DNA of 64,000 bases from Rhizobium oryzicola (GTDB taxonomy: Bacteria; Pseudomonadota; Alphaproteobacteria; Rhizobiales; Rhizobiaceae), in contig NZ_JAUKWQ010000008.1 in assembly GCF_030504645.1 (NCBI RefSeq), forward strand, positions 1 through 64,000. The letters are read 5' to 3'. Under the pieces are notes generated by a model. The model saw only the letters and a program-made list of their open reading frames with translations, had not been told where the DNA came from and made no database searches. A program made the translations under genes and the position numbers. Shown piece after piece: positions 26,825 to 35,844 of the stretch (position 1 is its first letter; the number at the start of each line of letters is the position of its first letter).

Positions 26825-27868
26825 TTAACGCAACGGGCCTTCGCGCTCGGCGGATTGGGCCCAGAGGTTGATATCAGCATCCTTCGCAAAGACTTCGATT
26901 TCCGCCAATTCCTCGGGCGTGAAGTCAGGCCTGTCGAGGGCTGCGACACAATCCACCACCTGTTCTGGACGGCTGGCGCCGATCAGTGCGGACGTAACAC
27001 GACCGCCCCGCAGAACCCAGGCGATCGCCAGCTGCGCCAGTGTCTGGCCGCGCTTTTCGGCAATCGCATTCAGGCCACGCAGGTTCGCGATATTGCGCTC
27101 GTTGAGGAAGGACGGACGCAGCGACTTGCCTTGCGCCGCGCGGCTGTCATCAGGAATGCCGCCCAAATACTTGGAGGTCAGCATGCCCTGCGCGAGGGGC
27201 GAAAAGACGATCGAGCCGATGCCGAGATCGTCGAGCGTATCCAGAAGCCCATCCTCTTCAACCCAGCGGTTGATGATGGAATAGCTGGGCTGGTGGATAA
27301 TGCAGGGCGTGCCGAGCTGCTTCAGGATGGCAGCAGCTTCCCGCGTCCGCTTCGAGTTATAGGACGAAATGCCGACATAAAGCGCCCTGCCCGACCGCAC
27401 GATATGATCCAGCGCGCCGCAGGTTTCTTCGAGCGGCGTATCAGGGTCGAAGCGATGCGAGTAGAAGATATCGACGTAGTCGAGGCCCATGCGCTTCAGG
27501 CTCTGGTCACAGGACGCAATCAGATATTTGCGGCTGCCCCATTCACCGTAAGGACCTGGCCACATGTTATAGCCCGCCTTGGACGAGATGATCAACTCGT
27601 CGCGATAGCCTGCGAAATCCGTGCGCAGGATTTCGCCGAACGCACTTTCGGCACTGCCGGGCGGCGGGCCGTAATTGTTGGCGAGATCGAAATGCGTGAT
27701 GCCGAGATCGAAAGCTGTTCGGCAAATGGCACGCTTGCGGTCATCAGGCGTGTCGCCTCCGAAATTATGCCAGAGACCCAGCGAGATCGCCGGAAGCTGC
27801 AAGCCGGTGCGGCCGCAGCGATTGTACTTCATACGGGAATAACGGTCTTCGGCAGGCTGCCAGCCCAT
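26825..27868 (-). CDS. aldo/keto reductase, YghZ/MgrA-like
   Basis: A 347-residue NADPH-dependent reductase of the AKR14 (YghZ, L-glyceraldehyde-3-phosphate reductase) type. The catalytic residues are D in HFDLANNYGPPPGSAE, the following Y, K in ISSKAGYNMWPGPYG and H in YSHRFDPDTPLEET. The insertion WPGPYGEWGSRKYL is typical of this branch. GAGGAGGAAAG precedes the ATG. It stands alone between terminators, and its physiological substrate (methylglyoxal or a triose phosphate) is inferred from the family. Confidence 0.9.
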   Translation of the reverse strand: MGWQPAEDRYSRMKYNRCGRTGLQLPAISLGLWHNFGGDTPDDRKRAICRTAFDLGITHFDLANNYGPPPGSAESAFGEILRTDFAGYRDELIISSKAGYNMWPGPYGEWGSRKYLIASCDQSLKRMGLDYVDIFYSHRFDPDTPLEETCGALDHIVRSGRALYVGISSYNSKRTREAAAILKQLGTPCIIHQPSYSIINRWVEEDGLLDTLDDLGIGSIVFSPLAQGMLTSKYLGGIPDDSRAAQGKSLRPSFLNERNIANLRGLNAIAEKRGQTLAQLAIAWVLRGGRVTSALIGASRPEQVVDCVAALDRPDFTPEELAEIEVFAKDADINLWAQSAEREGPLR

Positions 27869-27930
27869 GGTCTTTCCTCCTCAGGATTCGGTTTTAGTCT
27901 TGGAGCCGCGAAATCGCGCGGCCCCGGATT

Positions 27931-28782
27931 TCAGAAGTCTACGGCGAGACCATCCTTGGCGATGACAAGCGGCCCGTTCCAAACGGGTGCAAGGGCATTG
28001 CGCCAATCCGCGTCACCAAAGGACGGATCATCGGCCGGGATCAGATGGTTCAACACAAGCGTTTTCACTCTCGCCTCCGTCGCTAGCCGGCCGGCATCGG
28101 CAGCGAGCGTATGGGATGCGTAGAGATGTTCCCTCAGCCGAGCGCCATTGCCTGTGCGGGCAATGATATTCTCTACGCCTTCCGGCAACATGGCCTCGTG
28201 GACGAGAACATCAGCGCCTGCTGCAAACCCGGCAAGCGGCGGGAAATAGGCGGTATCGGCGGACAGGACGACTGTCTTGCCACCACCCTTGAACCTGAGT
28301 GCAAAGCAATCCGTCACCGGCGGATGATCGACCCGAAGCGCCTCGACAACAAGACCCGCTTCCTCGAAAACCGGTCCTTCGCTGTATTCGACAATCTCGA
28401 TCAGGCCCGCCAGATCCGGCCGCCCCTCGTCTTCGATGCGGATGCGAATATCGAAGTCCAGCGACGCCAAAAAACCCCGCCAGAGCTTTCGCGTACCCTC
28501 GGGACCATAGACCTTTACCGGGATGGCAAGGCCTGTCGTCCAGGCGGTGTGCAGAAGACCGCCCAATTCCAGCACATGATCGGAATGCAGATGGGTGATG
28601 AAGACGAGGTCGAGCTCTTTCAACGACATGCCCGTCTCGACGACACCACGCGTCACGCCGAGCCCGCAATCGATCACGATGCGTCGCCCCGCGATCGTGA
28701 GCAGCATCGATGTTGGATTGGGGCCGCCTGGACGGATGGCAGGGCCACCCTTGCTGCCGAGAAGATAAAGACGATCGTGCAT
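27931..28782 (-). CDS. MBL-fold metallohydrolase, RNase Z/ElaC-like
   Basis: A 283-residue metallo-beta-lactamase-fold hydrolase. The metal motif THLHSDHVLELGG (about 62-74), the later SADTAYFPP and a C-terminal NHLIPADDP histidine outline the two-metal site. Its overall pattern resembles arylsulfatase/RNase Z-like enzymes, but the tRNA-binding exosite is not evident, so the substrate is unknown. The ATG at 28782 is preferred; an in-frame TTG precedes it. It lies between the aldo/keto reductase and gnd on the same strand. Confidence 0.83.
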   Translation of the reverse strand: MHDRLYLLGSKGGPAIRPGGPNPTSMLLTIAGRRIVIDCGLGVTRGVVETGMSLKELDLVFITHLHSDHVLELGGLLHTAWTTGLAIPVKVYGPEGTRKLWRGFLASLDFDIRIRIEDEGRPDLAGLIEIVEYSEGPVFEEAGLVVEALRVDHPPVTDCFALRFKGGGKTVVLSADTAYFPPLAGFAAGADVLVHEAMLPEGVENIIARTGNGARLREHLYASHTLAADAGRLATEARVKTLVLNHLIPADDPSFGDADWRNALAPVWNGPLVIAKDGLAVDF

Positions 28783-28848
28783 CAAAATGGCTCTCTGAAA
28801 ATGCCTCGCCGCAAGAAGCGGCGAAGCATCTCATTCATAGCTGTTCGA

Positions 28849-30297
28849 TCAGTAGATCGCCGCGCCACTGCCCCAGGGGCCGTGATGCTTGTCGACACCA
28901 TCGACACGATCGAAACCATGCGCGCCGAAGAAGTCGCGCTGGGCCTGGATGAGGTTGGCCGTGCCGCGCGAACGGCGGTAGCTGTCGAAATAGGAGAGTG
29001 CCGAGGCAAGCGCCGGAACCGGCAGGCCGGCAAGGGCAGCCGTCGACACCACGCGGCGAAGGGCACCGTCGGTTTCCTTGACGAGTGCCGCAAAGGCCGG
29101 CGTCACGATCAGGTTCGCCACGTCAGGATCCTTGGTGAAGGCCGAGGTGATCTCATCCAGGAACTGCGAGCGGATGATGCAGCCGGCGCGCCAGATCTTG
29201 GCGATCGTGGGCATCGGCAGATGCCAGCCATATTCCTTGGAGGCCGCCGCCATGACGGCGAAGCCTTGCGCATAGGCACCGATCTTGGCGGCCAAAAGCG
29301 CGCTTTCCAGATCCTTCAGGAAGGCGACGCCATCGACGGCCGGGAAAGCCAGCGTGTCCGGCAGGCCGAGGATCTTCTCGGCTTCCACGCGTTCCGCCTT
29401 CTGCGACGACAGAATACGCCCAGCCACAGCAGCTTCAATGCCTGTGGCGGCAACCCCAAGATTCTGCGCCTCGATGACCGACCACTTGCCGGTGCCCTTC
29501 TGTCCGGCAGCGTCAAGGATGACGTCAACCATCGGCTGACCGGTGATCGGATCAGCCGCAGCCAGAACCTTTTCAGTGATCTCGATCAGGTAGGAGTTGA
29601 GGCGACCGGTATTCCAGTTGCCGAACACCTTGCTGATCTCAGGTGCCGAGAGCTTCAGGCCGTCGCGCAGGATGCCGTAGATTTCGGCGATCATCTGCAT
29701 GTCGGCATATTCGATGCCGTTATGGATCGTCTTGACGAAATGACCAGCACCATCATTGCCGAGCCAGGCGACGCAAGGGTCACCATTGAACTTGGCGGAG
29801 ATGGAGGTCAGCACCTTCTCGACGCGCTTCCAGCTTTCCTCGGTGCCGCCCACCATAATGGACGGGCCGTGGCGTGCGCCTTCCTCACCACCAGAGACGC
29901 CCATGCCGATAAAGGTGAGCGGGCTGTCCTTCAGCGAATCGAAGCGGCGCATGGTGTCGCGGAAGTTCGCGTTACCGGCATCGATCATGATGTCGCCGGC
30001 AGAGAGGTACGGCTTCAGGAGCTCCATCTGCTGGTCGACCGGATCGCCGGCCTTGATCATGATGATGATCGGGCGCGGCGGACGGATGGCGGCGACGAAT
30101 TCTTCGAGTGTTTCGCAAGGGATGATTTGGCTCTGAAGCGCACCGGCTTCAGCGTAAAATTTCTTGGTCGCTTCCTGCGTACGGTTGAACACCGCGATCT
30201 TGTTGCCTTTTTCCGCGATATTCAGCGCCAGGTTGGAGCCCATAACGCCAAGGCCGATTAGGCCGATTTCTGCCTGTTCCACGGGGGGTGCCTCCAT
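28849..30297 (-). CDS. gnd: 6-phosphogluconate dehydrogenase, decarboxylating
   Basis: A 482-residue enzyme that converts 6-phosphogluconate to ribulose 5-phosphate with NADP+ reduction in the pentose phosphate pathway. The Rossmann motif is IGLIGLGVMGSNLALN; the substrate motif is GMGVSGGEEGARHGPSIMVGG; the catalytic lysine is in GNDGAGHFVKTIHNGIEYADM. QKGTGKW is also present. Length and order match the long (GndA) form. The start is taken at 30297 (MEAPPVEQ), just before the conserved domain; 20 extra upstream codons lack support. Confidence 0.95.
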   Translation of the reverse strand: MEAPPVEQAEIGLIGLGVMGSNLALNIAEKGNKIAVFNRTQEATKKFYAEAGALQSQIIPCETLEEFVAAIRPPRPIIIMIKAGDPVDQQMELLKPYLSAGDIMIDAGNANFRDTMRRFDSLKDSPLTFIGMGVSGGEEGARHGPSIMVGGTEESWKRVEKVLTSISAKFNGDPCVAWLGNDGAGHFVKTIHNGIEYADMQMIAEIYGILRDGLKLSAPEISKVFGNWNTGRLNSYLIEITEKVLAAADPITGQPMVDVILDAAGQKGTGKWSVIEAQNLGVAATGIEAAVAGRILSSQKAERVEAEKILGLPDTLAFPAVDGVAFLKDLESALLAAKIGAYAQGFAVMAAASKEYGWHLPMPTIAKIWRAGCIIRSQFLDEITSAFTKDPDVANLIVTPAFAALVKETDGALRRVVSTAALAGLPVPALASALSYFDSYRRSRGTANLIQAQRDFFGAHGFDRVDGVDKHHGPWGSGAAIY

Positions 30298-30486
30298 TAG
30301 ACTTGCGTGCGTGTTGTGGCACTCCATACGACGAACGGCAAGGCCGCACTTGGTCAAACCGATTTAATTTCGTGCCCGCAGATGCGACCTGTCCGGTCAC
30401 CTCTGCCGATGGAACTAACGGCCTCTTGCAGAATTTCAACCGCGCGCCATAAAGAACATTAAGAGAACGCGAGGGAGGAAATAAAC

Positions 30487-30900
30487 ATGCCGACAATGGG
30501 CACGATCATCGTTCACGTCACGATCGAGAAGCCATGGCGAGAGGTCTACGCTTTCGCAGCAAACCCGGAAAACATGGCCCTCTGGGCGTCTGGACTGGGA
30601 CGCGGGCTCGTTCGCGAGGACGACCACTGGCTGGCCGATGGCGGCCCCTTGGGAACGATCCAGGTGACGTTTGCGCCAGCGAACGACTTCGGCGTCATCG
30701 ATCACATCGTCAGCATGCCTTCGGGACTCAATGTGCATAACGCGTTCCGAATCGTCCCGAACGGTGACGGCGCGGAGGCAATCTTTATGGTCACCCGCCT
30801 GCCCGACATGTCCGAGGAACAGTTCAGCCAAGATGCAGCCCACGTGCTTTCGGATCTGACGTCGCTGAAGAGAATCTTGGAGGATGGTGAGGGGGCATAG
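30487..30900 (+). CDS. SRPBCC-fold protein
   Basis: A 137-residue protein with a START/Bet v 1-like fold pattern. The opening IIVHVTIEKPWREVYAFAANPENMALWASGL is characteristic of SRPBCC proteins that bind hydrophobic ligands. There is no signal peptide. GAGGGAGG lies upstream of the ATG. Function is unknown; related proteins act in lipid or polyketide binding. It is divergent from gnd with a 189-base gap and is followed by a repeat region. Confidence 0.75.
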   Translation: MPTMGTIIVHVTIEKPWREVYAFAANPENMALWASGLGRGLVREDDHWLADGGPLGTIQVTFAPANDFGVIDHIVSMPSGLNVHNAFRIVPNGDGAEAIFMVTRLPDMSEEQFSQDAAHVLSDLTSLKRILEDGEGA

Positions 30901-30970
30901 CCGAAAAGTGAGGTGGGCTGAGTGATGTCGGGGGCTACTCAAATGGCCATTTGTTCGACGCCCGATAATA

Positions 30971-31152
30971 CCCCCCTCTGTCCTGCCGGACATCTCCCCC
31001 TCAAGGGGGGAGATCGACTCGTCGCATCGCCCCACGCCCATTGTGCGTCGCCATTCCGATACGCTTCGCACTGTCGAGGGAGGAAACGAGCGGGTAGCCG
31101 CTCAGCTGATCTCCCCCCTTGAGGGGGAGATGTCCGGCAGGACAGAGGGGGG
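30971..31152. repeat. pair of perfect 44-bp inverted palindromic repeats
   Basis: 30971-31014 and 31109-31152 are exact reverse complements over 44 bases, separated by 94 bases. Each unit contains two small hairpins: CTCCCCC-TTGA-GGGGGAG-like arms and TGTCC-GGCA-GGACA. A diverged third copy is at 110-150. The pair fills most of the 287-base gap between the SRPBCC gene and lpxXL. Translated frames here (CPAGHLPLKGGD) are artefacts. It may act as a strong transcript-end structure for both flanking convergent genes. Confidence 0.85.
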
Positions 31153-31187
31153 TGAAATTCGCGACTGGCGACGCCAACAATCCGAAG

Positions 31188-32117
31188 TTAAATCGAACGC
31201 TTGATATTCCAGCGGTCGTGATACCAGAGCCATTGTTCGGGATGCTCGCGCACCCAGCTCTCCACCTTGTCATTCAACAGCTGCCCTGTGGCATGCACAT
31301 CGACAGCGCCTTTCTCGTTGCGCGGGATGTCGATCTTCGGCTCGATTTCCAGGCGGTAGCGATTATTGGGCAGACGGATGCAGCGGGCCGGATAGACCTC
31401 GCAATCGAACTGGCGCACCAGCTTGGCAAGCAATGGATTGGTCTGCACAGGACGCCCGAAAAAGGTCGTCTCCAGACCCTTCTGGAACTTCTGATCGACC
31501 AGCACCCCAACGCCCCCGCCCGCTTCCAGCTGGCGGGCCAGCGCGAAGGAAGAACCCGCATGCGAGGGCACCAACTTGCCCATGCGGGAGGCGCGGAAGG
31601 AGAAAACCTTCTCGGCGATATAAGGGTTATTCGGCGGGCGGAACATCACGGTGACAGCAAGACCGAAGGCATTGCCGGCAACAGGAAGCAGTTCGAAATT
31701 GCCCGTATGGGCGGTGAAAACGATGAAGGGACGCGGATTGTCGCGCAGGTCGAGGAAGATCGGGATGCCCTCCACCTCGATCCGGCCCGGCGTTACCGCA
31801 TGCGGATCAAAGTCGAAGATCCGGTCCAGAAACACATATTCCGCCGCAAGCCGGCCCATATGCCCCCAGCTCGCCAGCGCAATGGCTTCCAGCTCGCCAT
31901 CGGACTTTTCCGGAAAGGCATTGCGGAGGTTCACCAGCATCAGCCGGTGGCGCTTCAGGCGCGGACCAATCTTGCGGACCAGCCAATCGGCAAAATTGAT
32001 GGCCGGATCGGCGGGCAGGATCTTCAAGGTATTCAGGAAGCCGAACACGAGCTGCGCCACCAGCCATTGCTGGAAGTGGCGAAGGGCCAGTACAATTCTC
32101 GTGATCAGCATCTTCAA
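31188..32117 (-). CDS. lpxXL: lipid A very-long-chain acyltransferase LpxXL
   Basis: A 309-residue member of the lauroyl/myristoyl acyltransferase (HtrB/LpxL) family. In rhizobia LpxXL moves the 27-hydroxyoctacosanoyl chain from AcpXL to lipid A at the inner membrane. An N-terminal membrane anchor precedes the catalytic HX4E motif HTGNFE (about 138-143). VDQKFQKG and EQWLWYHDRW are family signatures. The start is TTG 32117 or ATG 32111. It is the last gene of the six-gene acpXL cluster, 4 bases after adhXL. Confidence 0.92.
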   Translation of the reverse strand: MKMLITRIVLALRHFQQWLVAQLVFGFLNTLKILPADPAINFADWLVRKIGPRLKRHRLMLVNLRNAFPEKSDGELEAIALASWGHMGRLAAEYVFLDRIFDFDPHAVTPGRIEVEGIPIFLDLRDNPRPFIVFTAHTGNFELLPVAGNAFGLAVTVMFRPPNNPYIAEKVFSFRASRMGKLVPSHAGSSFALARQLEAGGGVGVLVDQKFQKGLETTFFGRPVQTNPLLAKLVRQFDCEVYPARCIRLPNNRYRLEIEPKIDIPRNEKGAVDVHATGQLLNDKVESWVREHPEQWLWYHDRWNIKRSI

Positions 32118-32121
32118 TGGG

Positions 32122-33150
32122 TCAGTCCATCCTCAGGATGATCTTGCCGAAAATCTGGCGGCCTTCCATGCGCTCCAGCGCCCGGTCGATTTCGTCAAAA
32201 CCCACTTCGGTATCGATGACCGGATGCACAATGCCACGCGCCATCTTCTGCATGGCGTTTGCCATGTTTTCCATGCGGCAGCCGAAGGAACCAAGCAGCT
32301 TCAGCTGCTGCTGGAACAGCATCATCAGGTTGATCTCGGTCGAGACGCCGGATGTGGAACCGCAGGTGACGAGACGCCCACCACGCTTGAGGCAGAGCAT
32401 GGAACCCGCCCAGGTATCCTTGCCGACATGTTCGAAGACGACATCGACGCCCTTCTTCTTGGTCAGCTTGCGCACCACGCCTTCAAAGCGGTCGGTGCGG
32501 TAGTTGATCACATGATCGGCGCCGAGCGCCTTGGCCTTCTCAATCTTGTCGTCGGAACCGACAGTGGTGATGACCGTGCAACCGATTTTCTTGGCCAGCT
32601 GAATGGCAGCCGTGCCGATGCCGGAGCCGCCGGCATGCACCAGAATGGTTTCGCCCGGCTCCAGCTTGGCATTGTCGAAAAGCATGTGTTCGACGGTTCC
32701 GAACGTGACGGGTGCAAGGGCAGCGCCGACAGCATCTACACCCGGAGGAGCCGGAACCAGCTGGCGGGCGGGAATATTGATCTTTTCCTGCGCAAAGCCA
32801 TCGAGATGGAAGCCATGCACGCCGCCGACATGTTCGCAGAGATTGTCGCGGCCTTCCCGGCAGGGCTTGCAGAGGCCGCAGACGCGCGCGCCATAGACCG
32901 AGACAAGCTGGCCGGGCAGCACATTGGCAACGCCGGGGCCAATCGCTTCCACCACGCCTGACGCCTCGGCGCCGATGGTCAGCGGCATCTTGCGCTTGGC
33001 AAAGGCCATGCCGCGCCAGCCCCAGACATCGATGTGATTGAGGGCCACCGCCTTCACGCGCAGCGTCACCTCGCCCGGTGCCGGGGCTTCCGGCTCGGGG
33101 ATATCGACAGCTTCGAGACGACGATCATCAATCAGTTGCAATGCGCGCAT
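32122..33150 (-). CDS. adhXL: zinc-type alcohol dehydrogenase of the VLCFA cluster
   Basis: A 342-residue medium-chain dehydrogenase. The GroES-like domain binds zinc (GAEASGVVE region; C-x2-C pairs in RVCGLCKPCREGRDNLC), and the NADPH Rossmann motif is HAGGSGIGTAAIQLAKKIG. The fixed position in the acpXL-lpxXL clusters of rhizobia implies a role in making the omega-1 hydroxylated C28 chain, although the reaction is not established. ATG 33150 starts the conserved domain; the longer upstream frame runs into the repeat at 33177. Confidence 0.88.
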   Translation of the reverse strand: MRALQLIDDRRLEAVDIPEPEAPAPGEVTLRVKAVALNHIDVWGWRGMAFAKRKMPLTIGAEASGVVEAIGPGVANVLPGQLVSVYGARVCGLCKPCREGRDNLCEHVGGVHGFHLDGFAQEKINIPARQLVPAPPGVDAVGAALAPVTFGTVEHMLFDNAKLEPGETILVHAGGSGIGTAAIQLAKKIGCTVITTVGSDDKIEKAKALGADHVINYRTDRFEGVVRKLTKKKGVDVVFEHVGKDTWAGSMLCLKRGGRLVTCGSTSGVSTEINLMMLFQQQLKLLGSFGCRMENMANAMQKMARGIVHPVIDTEVGFDEIDRALERMEGRQIFGKIILRMD

Positions 33151-33176
33151 AAGGGTCTTCCTTCGCCCGAAGGCGT

Positions 33177-33280
33177 CTAGAGCATGTCGCGCAAAAGTGT
33201 GCAGCGGTTTTGCGCTAACGACATGCGTAAAACAAGGACCTAAAGCGTGAGAGCCGGTCTGAAAGACGGCCACACGCTTT
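33177..33280. repeat. rhizobial intergenic repeat plus hairpin inside the lipid A cluster
   Basis: 33181-33235 is a copy of a widespread repeat (core GCAAAAGTGTGCAGCGGTT), related to 706-765. It is followed by arms AAAGCGTG (33242-33249) and CACGCTTT, with inner GCCG/CGGC. It fills the 161-base gap between fabF1XL and adhXL, the only long gap in the otherwise tight cluster, and could affect read-through to adhXL-lpxXL. Confidence 0.65.
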
Positions 33281-33311
33281 ATAGCTGGGATCAGCAGAAT
33301 GGAACCGGTGT

Positions 33312-34601
33312 TTAGGCCGGCTCCCGCGTCATGACAAGGCTGGCATTCTGGCCGCCGAAGCCGAAGGAATTCGACAGCACGGCCTTCACCTCAGCATCCC
33401 GCTTCACATTCGGCACCACGTCGAGCTGAATGGCCGCATCCGGGTTGGTGTAGTTGATGGTCGGCGGCAGCGTTCCCGTCAGCATGGTCTGGATGGAGAA
33501 CACGGCTTCGACCGCACCGGCTGCCGTCAGCGTATGGCCGATCATCGACTTGTTGGAGGAGCAGGGAATGCCGTCCTTCAGACGCTCGCCGAACACGGAA
33601 AGCATCGCGCCATATTCCATCTTGTCGTTTTCCGGCGTCGAGGTGCCATGGGCATTAATGTAGCCAATCGCGTCCTCGCCGATGCCGGCATCGGCAAGAG
33701 CTGCTCTGATCGTCGCAATGGCAGGCCCGCCATCCGGCGAAGAGCGCGTGCGGTGGAAATGGTCGGCCTTTTCGCCGCAACCCTTCAGGATGCCAAGAAC
33801 CTTGGCACCGCGGGCCACCGCAGATTCGAGCGATTCCAGCACCAGCGTTGCTGCACCTTCCGCAATCACGAAACCGTCGCGATCCTTGCTGAAGGGCTTC
33901 GATGCCTTTTCCGGTGGATCGTTCTGCGTGGAGAGCGCCGAGAGAAGCGAGAAACGGATCAGCGCCTCGGCGCTGACGGAACCGTCCGTCGCAACCGTCA
34001 ATGCGCGATCGGTACGACCCTGGCGAATGGCCTCGACACCGAGCTGGATTGCCGTTGCACCGGATGCACAGGCTGTCGACAGCGTCACCGGCAGGCCGCG
34101 CGTACCGAAGTGATCGGAAAGCCGCTCCGAGATCGAACCGAACTGAGCCGCTTCCAGGAAAACCGGATCGGGACGCTGACGCATGGCCGTGAGGAAACGG
34201 TCATAGGCATCACCATCGCGCTGCGGCGGCGGCGCACGGTCAGCCAGCTCAAAGCGATCGCTCCATTCCGGTTCGACCGGGGGAGCGGCCAGGAACAGCG
34301 GACCTTCGAAATCACCGGAGAGGCCGGCCTGGGCCAAGGCCTCGGTCGTCGTTTCGCGTGCCATGGCAAAGGAGCGCTCGACGGCATTGGGGCGAGGAAT
34401 GGCGATGAAATCCACCGTGCCACTGATGCGGGTCGAAAGCCCTTCGGTCGGAAAACGCTCGATCTTGTGGATGCCTGACGTTCCGGATGTCAGCGCCGCC
34501 CAGTTGTCGGCCAGACCCTGGCCGAGCGAGGTGATCACCCCCATGCCGGTCACGGCAATGATGGGGCGGCCCAGATGATCCTTGAAAGCAGTGTTCGTCA
34601 T
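33312..34601 (-). CDS. fabF1XL: 3-oxoacyl-ACP synthase FabF1XL
   Basis: A 429-residue condensing enzyme for elongating the very-long-chain acyl group on AcpXL. The full KS catalytic set is present: C178 in STACASGA, H318 in NAHGTSTPEND, K351 in SSNKSMIGH and H356. The C-terminal GFGGQNAS motif is intact. The start at ATG 34601 lies 10 bases after the fabF2XL stop. It probably pairs with FabF2XL, which lacks the active cysteine. Confidence 0.93.
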   Translation of the reverse strand: MTNTAFKDHLGRPIIAVTGMGVITSLGQGLADNWAALTSGTSGIHKIERFPTEGLSTRISGTVDFIAIPRPNAVERSFAMARETTTEALAQAGLSGDFEGPLFLAAPPVEPEWSDRFELADRAPPPQRDGDAYDRFLTAMRQRPDPVFLEAAQFGSISERLSDHFGTRGLPVTLSTACASGATAIQLGVEAIRQGRTDRALTVATDGSVSAEALIRFSLLSALSTQNDPPEKASKPFSKDRDGFVIAEGAATLVLESLESAVARGAKVLGILKGCGEKADHFHRTRSSPDGGPAIATIRAALADAGIGEDAIGYINAHGTSTPENDKMEYGAMLSVFGERLKDGIPCSSNKSMIGHTLTAAGAVEAVFSIQTMLTGTLPPTINYTNPDAAIQLDVVPNVKRDAEVKAVLSNSFGFGGQNASLVMTREPA

Positions 34602-34611
34602 GATCGTCTCC

Positions 34612-35817
34612 TCAGGCGTTGCCGGAAAGAACGGCAAGGCCTTCGCCCCTGATGTAGCCAACGGTCGTTACGACCGCATGGGTCGCGCCGCCGGACATGG
34701 GCTTTTCATGATCCTTGTCGAAAGCGGGCACATGCGCATTGGTGTCCAGCGCCAATGCAGCGAGCGCGAGGCCGAGCGGGAACTGCGCTTCGAGTGCGTG
34801 ACCCGTTACGCCACCATAGCCACGAATGGCCGCACCCGGAAATTCCGATTCCAGAACAGCCCGTTCGCGTGCCGCAAGATCGACGAGGCCACTCGACCCC
34901 GAGAAGACGACGAGATCGGACGCAGGAAGATCGGAAGCCAGACCCGCCAACCGGCCAAGGCGTGTTTCCAGACCGCGATCCTCACGACGGCCACGATCGC
35001 CCTCGATATCGTCGATGACGGCATAGATATGCGCACCGCGTGCTTCCGCATTGGTGCGCGATTCCAGCACCAGGAAGGCCCCGACGGAGCCCATGATCAT
35101 GCCGCCGCCGTTTTCGATCGCGCGCGACCAGAGCGGATGCCAGTCCCCCGTTGCATGCGCGCGGATACCTTCCACCAGAAGAATGATGTCGGCGCGCTCC
35201 GCAACAAAAGCGCCACCGACCAGCGAATGGGTGGACTGGCCGGACTTGATGCGGTGATAGGCCGTCTCGACCGCGGAAATGCCAGCTGCCTCTTCGCCCA
35301 TAAAGGTGCGCGAAGAGCCGGTGACCTTATGCACGATGGAGATATTGCCGGCCATCAGGTTGGAAAGCTGTGCCAGGAACAGCGTCGGGCGCAATTCGGT
35401 GGTCAGCTTCTCGTTGAGCAGCTGTTCGCGGTCGTTGCGCTTCAGCCCCTCGTTGACGATCAGCGTGTCGACATTGATGTCGCGCTCGCCGCCACCGGCC
35501 GCCACGATCATGTCCATCGTGCCGCAGGCTTCGGCATTGTCCTTGAGACCGGCATCATCCAGCGCGAGACCGGCGGCGAAAACACCAAGCCGCTGCCAGT
35601 TTTCCATCTGGCGCTGGTCGCCACGCTTTGCGATCTGCTGCGACCAGTCGATCTCGGGCATCGGATGAATGGGGTAGGGCTTGAAGCGTTCGGCATCGAC
35701 CCGCGGGGCAGCAACCTCGGAGGACGTCAGCAAGGAAATATGGGCATCCTTGCCCACGCCCTGGCAGGTGACGATGCCAATACCTGTGATCACGACATCA
35801 TTGTCGGACTTGCTCAT
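34612..35817 (-). CDS. fabF2XL: FabF2XL, ketosynthase-like protein lacking the active cysteine
   Basis: A 401-residue KS-fold protein. Where FabF1XL has STACASG, this protein reads TFMGEEAAG (about 171-179), so the catalytic Cys is absent. The first His motif is also lost (FSGSSGLVD), while the second is retained as VTGHALEAQ. This resembles the chain-length-factor partner of type II polyketide KS pairs. That it sets C28 length as a heterodimer with FabF1XL is an inference. The gene lies between fabZXL and fabF1XL with short gaps. Confidence 0.9.
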   Translation of the reverse strand: MSKSDNDVVITGIGIVTCQGVGKDAHISLLTSSEVAAPRVDAERFKPYPIHPMPEIDWSQQIAKRGDQRQMENWQRLGVFAAGLALDDAGLKDNAEACGTMDMIVAAGGGERDINVDTLIVNEGLKRNDREQLLNEKLTTELRPTLFLAQLSNLMAGNISIVHKVTGSSRTFMGEEAAGISAVETAYHRIKSGQSTHSLVGGAFVAERADIILLVEGIRAHATGDWHPLWSRAIENGGGMIMGSVGAFLVLESRTNAEARGAHIYAVIDDIEGDRGRREDRGLETRLGRLAGLASDLPASDLVVFSGSSGLVDLAARERAVLESEFPGAAIRGYGGVTGHALEAQFPLGLALAALALDTNAHVPAFDKDHEKPMSGGATHAVVTTVGYIRGEGLAVLSGNA

Positions 35818-35844
35818 CTCAGGATCAATCCTTCTGCTTTCCGT

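Noticed and set aside
28111..30261. 716-codon open frame opposite the MBL hydrolase and gnd
   Set aside because: It mirrors two well-supported genes, and its composition (Arg/Ala/His-rich) is typical of antisense frames.
30922..31273. Small ORFs with CPAGHLPLKGGD-like sequence
   Set aside because: They are translations of the palindromic repeat pair; such frames are often misannotated in rhizobial genomes.
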